This document shows positions 1 through 7,155 of a stretch of DNA of 41,728 bases, piece by piece. This DNA comes from DASWIG01 sp965371445 (GTDB lineage: Bacteria > Acidobacteriota > Thermoanaerobaculia > Multivoradales > J023). The DNA lies in contig CBDUYN010000082.1 in assembly GCA_965371445.1 (NCBI GenBank), forward strand, positions 1-41,728, read 5' to 3'. Both the position numbers and the translations under genes were made by a program. Positions within the stretch are counted from its first letter, which is position 1; each line of letters opens with the position of its first letter. Under the pieces are notes generated by a model. It saw nothing but the letters and a program-made list of their open reading frames with translations, had not been told where the DNA came from and ran no database searches.

Positions 1-40
1 AGGGTGTCTTCAGCCCGGGGCGCGCAGCCGTCTTTCCAGC

Positions 41-72
41 CCATAGCACGGGCCTCAAGGCCCGTGCTATGG
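41..72. repeat. Perfect 14-bp inverted repeat with 4-nt loop
   Basis: Bases 41-54 pair perfectly with 59-72 around the loop TCAA. A short direct repeat of the AGCCGGCT type follows at 80-98. No coding sequence is seen here. The arrangement looks like an intergenic REP-type palindrome or a terminator stem. It has no T-run on either side, so a simple intrinsic terminator is not proven. Confidence 0.7.
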
Positions 73-137
73 ACCAGGAAGCCGGCTGAAGCCGGCTCAG
101 GAGAACTATGCTAGTCGGTCTGAGACCGCGAGCCTCG

Positions 138-744
138 CTAGCCCTTCGCTTCGAACCAGTCCACCCCCGTCCCCACGTCGACGACGAGTGGGGCGTCGAG
201 CTCGGCGACCCCCGCCATCTCATAGCGCACCAGCTCGCCCACCGCCTCGGCCTCGCCCTCGGGCGCTTCCAGAACGAGCTCGTCGTGGACCGTCAGGAGG
301 AGCCGCGCCTCGGGGATCTCGCGCTTCAAGCGGGCGTCGACGGCGATCATGGCGAGCTTCATGAGGTCCGCTGCCGTCCCCTGGATACGGGCGTTGATCG
401 CCATGCGCTTGGCGTTCTCGCGCAGGGTGTAGTTGCGGCTCTTGATGTCGGGCAGCCGGCGGATGCGTCCGTAGAGGGTCTTGACGACGAGCGTCTCGCG
501 CGCCTCCTCCAGCGTCTCCTCGGTGTAGCGGGCGACGCCGGGGTAGCGCTCCATGTAGGCGGCGATGAAGCGTCCGCCTTCTTTCTTCGTGATCCCGAGC
601 TGACGCGACAACCCCCAGTCGCTCATGCCGTAGATGATGCCGAAATTGATCACCTTCGCCATGCGGCGCTGGTCGGGGTTGACCAGGAGCGGGGCGATGC
701 CAAAAACCGCCCCCGCCGTCGCCGCGTGGATGTCCTCGCCGCGG
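138..744 (-). pseudogene. polA: Headless 3' fragment of DNA polymerase I (polA)
   Basis: This is a second copy of the last roughly 201 codons of the complete polA at 21188-23821. It includes the motif B region (KVINFGIIYG) and motif C (VHDEL). Homology stops abruptly at 744, in the middle of the coding sequence, so the exonuclease domains and most of the polymerase fold are missing. An internal ATG at 662 leaves a 174-codon open frame, but that protein could not form a polymerase. The copy ends in TAG where the full gene ends in TGA. Identity to the full gene is 601 of 603 bases (differences at 163 and 165, giving Val for Ala). It is most likely a by-product of a recombination event, not a working gene. 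Confidence 0.85.
142..744. repeat. Left copy of the 603-bp polA direct repeat
   Basis: This stretch matches 21192-21794 in the same orientation with two mismatches. To its left (about 107-141) similarity to 21156-21191 continues but is broken by many substitutions and small gaps. On the right the match ends at 744; after 14 extra bases a 7-base match (CGGAAGG) resumes and then all similarity stops. Confidence 0.95.
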
Positions 745-877
745 TCGCCGTGTCGTGGCGGAAGGGTTGTCTCAGTCCGAAAATCTCAATAACCTGGTAG
801 CCTATGTAAGAAGTGAGGCGCTGGGGTGAGCAGGAGAAACGCGGGCGTCTGAAGCCCAAGGCCCACTCCCAATCACT

Positions 878-1537
878 GTGGCCCCAGCTCTTGTATGGGC
901 ATACCTCATCGAGGAGGCGAAGGATCCCGAGATGGCCAGGTCAAATCGCGACAAAGCCGATCGCCTTGGCCCTTGCGCCTCGGACGACGAACGAGAGCAC
1001 AAGTTCGAGCAGCTTTTCGAGAGGTTCGTCCACCCCGTCAACAACTTCTTCTCCCAGCGCGGCTTCTCCAGGGAGGACTGCCAGGATCTCACCCAGGAGA
1101 CTTTCGTCGGTGCGTGCAAGGGGATGGAGCGCTTCCGCAACGAGTCGAGCGAGGGGACCTGGCTGTTCACGATCGCGGCCAACGTCTGGCGCAACGAGCT
1201 TCGCCGACGCTCGACGGAGAAGCGCGAGGCGGAGGAGGTCTCCATCGACGATGCCGGAGACCTCCCGTCCCGGGTCGAGGTCGATCCGCTGGCCGCGATG
1301 GTCATGGACAAGCGCCGCGAGCTGCTCCGAAGAGCCCTGGCGGAGCTGCCGGACCGGATGCGTCGTTGCCTGATTCTGCGCATCTACCACCAGCTCAAGT
1401 ACCGCGAGATCGCGACGGCCATGCAGGTCTCGCTCAATACGGTCAAGTCGACGATTTCCCAGGCGACGGATCGGTTGCAGGAGAAGATCACCGCGTTCGA
1501 GGAAGACGAAGAGCGCGTCGTGGGGAAGGAGGCGTGA
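878..1537 (+). CDS. ECF-type RNA polymerase sigma factor
   Basis: This 219-residue protein has the two-domain ECF layout. A sigma region 2 (around DCQDLTQETFVGACKG and TWLFTIAANVWRNELRRR) is followed by a region 4 helix-turn-helix (LPDRMRRCLILRIYHQ, then KYREIATAMQVSLNTVKSTI). It should direct RNA polymerase to a small regulon. The annotated start is GTG. An ATG at 932, giving 201 residues beginning MARSNRDKAD, is an equally good or better start because region 2 begins well after it. The stop overlaps the next gene by one base (TGATG), so the two are almost certainly translated together with the anti-sigma factor. The protease genes downstream are the obvious candidate regulon, by inference. 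Confidence 0.93.
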   Translation: MAPALVWAYLIEEAKDPEMARSNRDKADRLGPCASDDEREHKFEQLFERFVHPVNNFFSQRGFSREDCQDLTQETFVGACKGMERFRNESSEGTWLFTIAANVWRNELRRRSTEKREAEEVSIDDAGDLPSRVEVDPLAAMVMDKRRELLRRALAELPDRMRRCLILRIYHQLKYREIATAMQVSLNTVKSTISQATDRLQEKITAFEEDEERVVGKEA

Positions 1538-2292
1538 TGGAAAGACTCCCTGGTGAGATCGAATCCGCGGTTCTGTCGTTCGCCGAGGAGAAGCAGAGCA
1601 CTTCGGGCCAACACCCTGAGATCGACGATCTCGTGGCCTACCACGAGGGACGTCTCGATGGCGGAGCCCGTGAAACGCTCCGGGAGCATCTGGCCCTGTG
1701 CCGGGAATGTAGCGCCGTGCTCCTCGATCTCGCCGACTTTCACCACCTCGAGCCCGCGAGCGAAGACCATCGACTCTCCGAGGCCGACGAGGAGGCCCTG
1801 AAGGGCGTCCTGAAGGAGAGGCTTCGGGAAGCCGCGGAGCCGCCAGCGAAGATCGTTCCCTTCGAGCCGCGACGGCTGCGCACTTCCTGGAAGCTACTGG
1901 CCCACGCGGCCGTTCTGTTGCTGGCTCTCGGTGGTTTCTGGACGCTGACGAGCCGTCCCGGCTCGGACGTCGACGTCCTCTACCTGCGTCCCGATTCGGC
2001 CCGAGGATCCGTCGCCGAGACCTTCCAGGTCGCCGACTGGGCGAAGAGCTACTTGCTGGTCCTGGGATCGATCCGGCTGGAGGAGGCCACACGCTTTCAC
2101 CTCGAGATCCTCGACGACGGGGGGAAGATCGTGGTGCGCGGCGCAGACCTCCACAAAGACCGCGACGGCACCCTCAACTTCCGGGTACCGAGGCGCCGGC
2201 TCGCCGCAGGAACCTACGAGATCCGGCTCCTCGGGGACGGATCGGACGAGCCGCTCGAGACCTACAGGTTGGAGATTGAAGTTTCTGAGTAG
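1537..2292 (+). CDS. Zinc-finger transmembrane anti-sigma factor
   Basis: This 251-residue protein starts at the ATG overlapping the sigma factor stop. Residues about 28-62 carry a putative zinc-finger of the anti-sigma (zf-HC2) type, with H51, C55 and C58 in the pattern HxxxCxxC. One hydrophobic segment follows at about 119-138 (KLLAHAAVLLLALGG). The rest, about 110 residues, is predicted beta-rich and would lie outside the cytoplasm. This is the standard plan of a membrane anti-sigma factor that holds its ECF partner until a signal or proteolysis releases it. Its last 17 bases overlap the start of the next gene. The only unusual point is the company of several protease genes that could act on it, which is inference. 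Confidence 0.85.
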   Translation: MERLPGEIESAVLSFAEEKQSTSGQHPEIDDLVAYHEGRLDGGARETLREHLALCRECSAVLLDLADFHHLEPASEDHRLSEADEEALKGVLKERLREAAEPPAKIVPFEPRRLRTSWKLLAHAAVLLLALGGFWTLTSRPGSDVDVLYLRPDSARGSVAETFQVADWAKSYLLVLGSIRLEEATRFHLEILDDGGKIVVRGADLHKDRDGTLNFRVPRRRLAAGTYEIRLLGDGSDEPLETYRLEIEVSE

Positions 2293-5200
2293 CCGTCGGA
2301 GTGCCGGCGGTACGGTCCTTGCCGTGCTGCTGCTCTCCCTCCCCCTCGCCTGTGAGCCGCCACAGGGCAACCAGCGAGCAGGGGAGACCCGGGACCCGGC
2401 CGGCTCTTCGGCGGCGGAAGGAGGCGGCAACGCCCAGGAGCCGCCTTCCGAGCTCGCTCGGGGCCAGCTCGTCCGGAGCGACGAGCGCGAAGAACCGATC
2501 GCCGCAGGCGAGGCCCATCGCTACGAGATCCTCCTCGAAGCCGGAGAGTACCTCCACGTCGAAGTCGAACAGCGCGGTGTCGACCTGGCCCTGGTCCTCA
2601 ACCTTGACGAGAGCGAGATCGGACGCTTCGACAGCCCCAACGGGGCTTACGGCTCTGAGCACCTTTGGGCCCTCGCGCCTGGGGAAGGGACCCACAGCTT
2701 CAAGCTCCTGGCTTCTAGGGGCACAGGTTCCTACGCCATTCGTCAAGTCGGCCGGCGTCCTCCCACGGCTGAGGATCGCATCGCCCTCGCCGCGTGGAAG
2801 GCCTACACCGAGGGGCAATGGCGGCAGCGGAGCCACCCGCGTGAGGCCCTGGAACACTATCGGGAGGCTCAAGCGCTCTGGCAAGAGCTCAACGACCCCG
2901 TGCGGCAGGCGATGGCTGGGCTACGGATCGGCCAGGTTCAGCACAATCTTCGAGAAAGAAGACAGGCCATCGAGAGCTTCCGGGAAGCTCTCGAATACCT
3001 GCGCGATCAGGGGCAGACGTCCCAGGAAGTCGTGACCCTCCAGAAGCTGGGCCACACTCTGCGCCGCAACGCCGAGTATTCGGCGGCGTTGGCGGCCTTC
3101 GAGGACGCTCTCCGGCGGATCCGGCGCGTCGGCGACCGCTACGAGGAGGCCCACGCTTTGAACAACGTGGCGCTCGCGCTGGACCTCCAGGGCCGAATGG
3201 GCCAGGCGCTGGGGATGTATCAGGAGGCCCTGGATGCCTTCCAAGAGACGGATGCCGAGCCAAAATGGCGAGCGCGCACCCTGAGCAACATGGCGTTCAG
3301 TCACATCCTGACCGGGCAGCTGCCGGAGGCCCGAAGGGCTCTTCTCAAAGCGTTGGAGCTTCACCAGCAGGCAGGCGACGGCCGCGGCGTGGCATTGGTG
3401 AGGGCTCAACTCGGTTGGATCGCCTACCGCGAGGGCGACGTCACGGCGGCACTCGACGGTTATGATCGGGCGATCGAGCTCAGCCGGAGGATCGAGCAGG
3501 ACTCGACGGCACGGAGGATCGAAGCCGGGGCTCTGGACCGTAAGGGGACAGCTTTCCGGGAGCTCGGCAGGTTGGCGGAGGCCCGCGCGGCCTACACTCA
3601 GGCGCGGCAGATCTTTGAGGATCTTGGTGACGCGCTCTTCGTCGCACATGTCGACACCAACATCGGCTGGCTTGACCTCCACGACGGCGAGACCGAGCGC
3701 GCCTGGACCCGATTCGAGCTGGCGCGTGAGCGTTTCGAGCCATCCAGGGGCCAGCACGACCAAGCCTATGTCCTCTATCTCGGAGCCTCGATCGAACGGC
3801 GACGCGGCCGTCTCGCCGAGGCGCGGGCATTTCTGGAGCAGGTCCTTGAGATTGTCGAGTCCAATCGCAGGGTGTCGCAGAATCCAAAAATGCGCATCTC
3901 CTATATTGGGGCTCGCTACGATTACTACGAGTCCTACGTCGATCTGCTGATGGACCTCCACCAACAGGAACCCGCCGCTGGTCACGCCACGACGGCTCTC
4001 GCCGCGGTCGAGCGCAACCGTGCCCGGAGCCTGCTGGAACACCTCACCAAGGCTGGCGCCGACTTCCGGCGGGGAGTGGACGAGGATCTCCTCGCCGAGC
4101 AGACCGCGCTCCAGGATCAGATCAACGCCAAAGAGCTTGAGCTGACAGAAAAGCGCTCGCCGGAGGTCGAGCGTCAACTGGGCCATCTCCTCCAGCGTTA
4201 CCGACGGGTGCAGGACGACATCCGCGAAGCCAATCCGGTCTATGCCGAGCTGACCCAGCCGAAACCTCTCGGGGTCGAGGCGATCCAGCAACAGCTGCTC
4301 GACGACGAAAGCCTCCTCCTAGTCTACTCCCTCGGCCGCGAACGGAGCTTCCTCTGGACGGTCAGCACCTCGTCGATGACAGTCCACGTCCTGGACGAGG
4401 CGGCTGGGATCGAGAAGATGGCGGTGAGGCTACATCGTCGTCTGAGCAAGAGCTACGCGTCCGGTGCCAGGCTCCAGGCAGAGCTCACCGCGGCGGAGCT
4501 GAGCAAAAAGCTCCTGGGACCCATCGCCTCCAGGCTCGGCTCCCGGCGGCTCTTGATCATGCCCGACAAGGCCCTGCATCTCGTGCCCTTTGCGGCCTTG
4601 CCCAGGCCGGAGCCGGATGGAACGGCCGCCGGACCGCCTCTCGTCGCCGAGCACGAAATCGTCTACGTCCCCTCGGCTTCGGCGATCGCGGCCCTGCGGC
4701 GGGAGGTAGTGGATCGACCGGCCGCCGAGGGGTTCATGGCGGTGCTGGCCGACCCGGCCTACTCCGAGGATGGTGACTTCGAACGGCTGATCTCGTCACG
4801 GCTCGAGGGCAAGCAGGTCCTGGCTCTGGTGCCTGAGGGCGAGATCACCCTCGAAGCGTTCGGCTTCGCGGCCCGCCGCGAGTTGGTGACAAGCGGCCGG
4901 CTCGCCGCCTTCCGCTACCTCCATTTCGCGACTCACGGCACTTTCGACGTCGCGCATCCCGAGCGGTCAGGACTGGTGCTCTCGACGGTCGACGAAGAGG
5001 GCCAGGCGATCGACGGCATGATCCCGGCTCACGAGCTTTATCAGTTGCGGTTTTCAGCGCAGCTCGCCGTCCTCAGTGGCTGCAAGACCGCGTTGGGTCC
5101 GATGGTCCGCGGCGAGGGGATTCTGGGCTTGTCCCGGGGCTTCATGTACGCCGGTACGCCCCGCGTCGTGGTCAGCCTGTGGAACGTCAGCGACGAGGGG

Positions 5201-5359
5201 ACGGCGGAGCTGATGAAGCGCTTCTACGACGCCCACCTGCGCCGCGGGATACGGCCGTCGGAGGCGCTTCGGGAGGCCCAGAGGTCGATGCTCGGCGAGG
5301 CGCGCTGGCAGGCGCCCTACTACTGGGCCGCCTTCGTCTTCCAGGGAGACTGGAGCTGA
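2276..5359 (+). CDS. TPR-CHAT protease-like lipoprotein
   Basis: This 1027-residue protein begins at TTG. The start is supported by the lipoprotein signal right after it (hydrophobic run ending LPLAC, lipid-modified C26). Residues about 60-160 resemble a pre-peptidase C-terminal-like beta domain. About 190-520 are tandem TPR repeats of the A-A-x-Y-x-x-A type. About 690-1025 form a CHAT domain, a caspase-related fold, with a His in FATHG (H887) and a Cys in LSGCKTA (C936) as the expected catalytic dyad, followed by VSLWNVSD and the closing YYWAAFVFQGDW. Both dyad residues are present, so it may be an active peptidase. The lipobox places it in the envelope, whereas many CHAT proteins are cytoplasmic. 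It overlaps the anti-sigma gene by 17 bases and is probably in the same transcript. Confidence 0.9.
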   Translation: MKFLSSRRSAGGTVLAVLLLSLPLACEPPQGNQRAGETRDPAGSSAAEGGGNAQEPPSELARGQLVRSDEREEPIAAGEAHRYEILLEAGEYLHVEVEQRGVDLALVLNLDESEIGRFDSPNGAYGSEHLWALAPGEGTHSFKLLASRGTGSYAIRQVGRRPPTAEDRIALAAWKAYTEGQWRQRSHPREALEHYREAQALWQELNDPVRQAMAGLRIGQVQHNLRERRQAIESFREALEYLRDQGQTSQEVVTLQKLGHTLRRNAEYSAALAAFEDALRRIRRVGDRYEEAHALNNVALALDLQGRMGQALGMYQEALDAFQETDAEPKWRARTLSNMAFSHILTGQLPEARRALLKALELHQQAGDGRGVALVRAQLGWIAYREGDVTAALDGYDRAIELSRRIEQDSTARRIEAGALDRKGTAFRELGRLAEARAAYTQARQIFEDLGDALFVAHVDTNIGWLDLHDGETERAWTRFELARERFEPSRGQHDQAYVLYLGASIERRRGRLAEARAFLEQVLEIVESNRRVSQNPKMRISYIGARYDYYESYVDLLMDLHQQEPAAGHATTALAAVERNRARSLLEHLTKAGADFRRGVDEDLLAEQTALQDQINAKELELTEKRSPEVERQLGHLLQRYRRVQDDIREANPVYAELTQPKPLGVEAIQQQLLDDESLLLVYSLGRERSFLWTVSTSSMTVHVLDEAAGIEKMAVRLHRRLSKSYASGARLQAELTAAELSKKLLGPIASRLGSRRLLIMPDKALHLVPFAALPRPEPDGTAAGPPLVAEHEIVYVPSASAIAALRREVVDRPAAEGFMAVLADPAYSEDGDFERLISSRLEGKQVLALVPEGEITLEAFGFAARRELVTSGRLAAFRYLHFATHGTFDVAHPERSGLVLSTVDEEGQAIDGMIPAHELYQLRFSAQLAVLSGCKTALGPMVRGEGILGLSRGFMYAGTPRVVVSLWNVSDEGTAELMKRFYDAHLRRGIRPSEALREAQRSMLGEARWQAPYYWAAFVFQGDWS

Positions 5360-5483
5360 ATCGCCCGTGTTGCGGAGAGGAAAACCAACAAAGAGCGTCG
5401 CACCGTGTCTAAATTAGCGAGGCTGGCGAAACCGCGGCTCGTCGGTGCGTCCCGCGGCCTCAAACACCCTCGCAAACCTTCTG

Positions 5484-5490
5484 AAAGGAG
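5484..5490 (+). promoter_or_regulatory. Strong ribosome binding site of the repeat protein
   Basis: AAAGGAG lies six bases before the ATG at 5497. It is one of the clearest Shine-Dalgarno sequences in the left half of the window and decides the start of the small repeat protein, suggesting high expression relative to its neighbours. Confidence 0.8.
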
Positions 5491-5496
5491 AATCTC

Positions 5497-5781
5497 ATGG
5501 AAACGAAGCATCGCAGGGAAGGGTCGGAGTCCGAAGAGCACGATCCCGTCAAGACCGGCTACAGCGTCCCAGGAGACGGCCCGAAGACCGCCGCGGAAAA
5601 GCCTCCAGGACTCACTGAGGGATCGGAGTCCGAAGAGCACGATCCCGTCAAGACCGGCTACAGCGTCCCGGGAGACGATCCGAAGCCGGCCGCGGGACAA
5701 CCTGTGGGGCTCACTGAGGGGTCGGAGTCTGAAGAGCACGATCCCGTCAAGACCGACGGCTACCGCGTCCAAGGTGACTAG
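5497..5781 (+). CDS. Small acidic protein made of three 33-residue repeats
   Basis: This 94-residue protein has no recognisable family. After a seven-residue start it consists of a 33-residue unit present two and a half to three times. Each unit starts GSESEEHDPVKTGYSVPGD and is followed by a Pro/Ala-rich linker ending GLTE. The third unit is truncated and changed to KTDGYRVQGD at the end of the protein. The repeat is acidic, Pro/Gly-rich and probably unstructured, with no signal peptide or membrane segment. It lies between a CHAT gene and two other caspase-clan genes and ends 12 bases before the C25-like gene. A role as a processed substrate, prosegment or scaffold peptide is inference from position only. 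Confidence 0.8.
   Translation: METKHRREGSESEEHDPVKTGYSVPGDGPKTAAEKPPGLTEGSESEEHDPVKTGYSVPGDDPKPAAGQPVGLTEGSESEEHDPVKTDGYRVQGD
5522..5778. repeat. 99-bp in-frame tandem repeat
   Basis: Starting at 5522, 5621 and 5720, the same 99-base unit recurs in frame. The first about 57 bases of each unit are almost identical and the linker part is more diverged. This internal repeat builds the small acidic protein and would be prone to copy-number change. Confidence 0.9.
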
Positions 5782-5793
5782 ATCTGGTGATCC

Positions 5794-7155
5794 ATGAATC
5801 ACCCCCTCCTGTTCTTCAACGGCATCGACGGCGCGACCGGGAAGTATCTTCTCCCCCCGATGAAAGCCGCGGACTTCGCCGACGAGATCCGGCTCCACCG
5901 CCTCCTTCCTCGCGGCGAGGGGAAAGGCGTCAAGTCGGGGATCGACGAACGCCGTCTGCAAGAGGCCGGCTGGGGCGTCATCTTTCCCCAGGATGTCGCC
6001 TCCGACGTCCGCAAGGCCGTGCAGGATTTGCTCGACTTGCGCCAGGACCTCAGTCCGAAGTATTACCGGGAGCTCACCTATCTGCCCGGTGAAAGTCACC
6101 GGAGCTTCCTGGCACGACACGGAGCTGGACCTGGCCCGATCGATCCCGAGAAGGTCCCTTACTACCTGCTGATCGTCGGTCACCCCGGACAAATCCCCTT
6201 TTCCTTCCAATTCGATCTCGATGTGGAATACGCGGTGGGTCGCGTTGCTTTCGACACCCCGGAGGAGTATAGAAATTACGCGGCGGGTGTCGTCTCTGCA
6301 GAGGCGGGACGAAAAAAAACACGTCCACACCGAGCCACCTTTTTTGGTTTCTGCAACCGGGACGAACCGACCCGCTGGACCCAGGAAGAAATGGTCCGGC
6401 CGCTTGCCGAGAAGCTTGGCAAAGCTGTGCGGGGCTGGGATATCCGAACCGTCCTCGGGGAGGAGGCCGACAAAGCGCGCCTCCGTCGCCACCTGGAAGG
6501 CGAGGACGAAGCGGCCTTCCTCTTCACCGCCGGCCATGCCGTCTGCTTCTCTTCCAGGAACGAGAAACGTCAGCGCCAGCGTCAGGGAGCGCTTCTGACG
6601 AGCGACTGGCCGGGACCCGTGGGCTGGGAAGGCCCCATCCCCGAGGATTACTATTTCGCCGCTTCGGACCTGAGCGACACGGCCTCACTCGACGGCTTGA
6701 TCAGCTTCCACTTCGCCTGCTTCAGCGCCGGCACCCCCAAATACGACGCCTTCGCCATGAGAAAGGGACGGCGCCAGCGAGTGCCGATCGCCACTGAGCC
6801 TTTTATCGGCAGCTTGCCACAGAAGCTCCTGAGTCACCCGAATGGCGGCGCCCTGGCGGTCGTCGGCCACGTCGACCGTGCCTGGGAAACCTCCTTTTTA
6901 TGGCAGAACGCAGGTAGACAGCTGGCAGTCTTCGAAAGTCTGCTCTTCGAGCTCCTCACAGGCGCGCCGGTCGGACTGGCCATGGAACACTTCGGACAAA
7001 GGTATGCGGCGCTCGCCGTCGATTTCGTTCGGGCTCTGCTGGAAGAGGGCGAAGATATCGACCTACCGCGGGCTTGGACCGCCTACCACGACTCCCAGGG
7101 CTATGTGGTGCTTGGAGATCCAGCGGTGAAGATCCATCCCGGAGAACGGTCATGA
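5794..7155 (+). CDS. Gingipain (C25)-like caspase-clan peptidase
   Basis: This 453-residue protein has no signal peptide. Similarity to gingipain-type C25 peptidases is suggested by the order of motifs: YYLLIVGHP, a segment EYAVGRVAFDTPEEY, a His in FTAGHAVCF (H248), a Cys in FHFACFSAGTP (C309), GGALAVVGHVDRAW, and a closing VVLGDPAVKI. His then Cys about 60 residues apart is the caspase-clan pattern. Classic gingipains are secreted and much larger; this is a compact, apparently cytoplasmic version. The start lies 12 bases after the repeat protein with a weak GGTGA site. Its TGA overlaps the ATG of the caspase gene, so the two are translationally coupled. The substrate is unknown. It could also be assigned to a broader CHAT/C25 family. 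Confidence 0.7.
   Translation: MNHPLLFFNGIDGATGKYLLPPMKAADFADEIRLHRLLPRGEGKGVKSGIDERRLQEAGWGVIFPQDVASDVRKAVQDLLDLRQDLSPKYYRELTYLPGESHRSFLARHGAGPGPIDPEKVPYYLLIVGHPGQIPFSFQFDLDVEYAVGRVAFDTPEEYRNYAAGVVSAEAGRKKTRPHRATFFGFCNRDEPTRWTQEEMVRPLAEKLGKAVRGWDIRTVLGEEADKARLRRHLEGEDEAAFLFTAGHAVCFSSRNEKRQRQRQGALLTSDWPGPVGWEGPIPEDYYFAASDLSDTASLDGLISFHFACFSAGTPKYDAFAMRKGRRQRVPIATEPFIGSLPQKLLSHPNGGALAVVGHVDRAWETSFLWQNAGRQLAVFESLLFELLTGAPVGLAMEHFGQRYAALAVDFVRALLEEGEDIDLPRAWTAYHDSQGYVVLGDPAVKIHPGERS

Noticed and set aside
941..2092. Minus-strand open frame opposite the sigma and anti-sigma genes
   Set aside because: Arg/Pro-rich shadow frame with no family; the plus-strand genes are clear.
5405..5797. Alternative frame across the three-repeat gene
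   Set aside because: It also shows repeats because the DNA repeats, but it lacks the strong ribosome site and is Arg/Ser/Pro-rich junk; the frame from 5497 fits the ribosome site and operon spacing.
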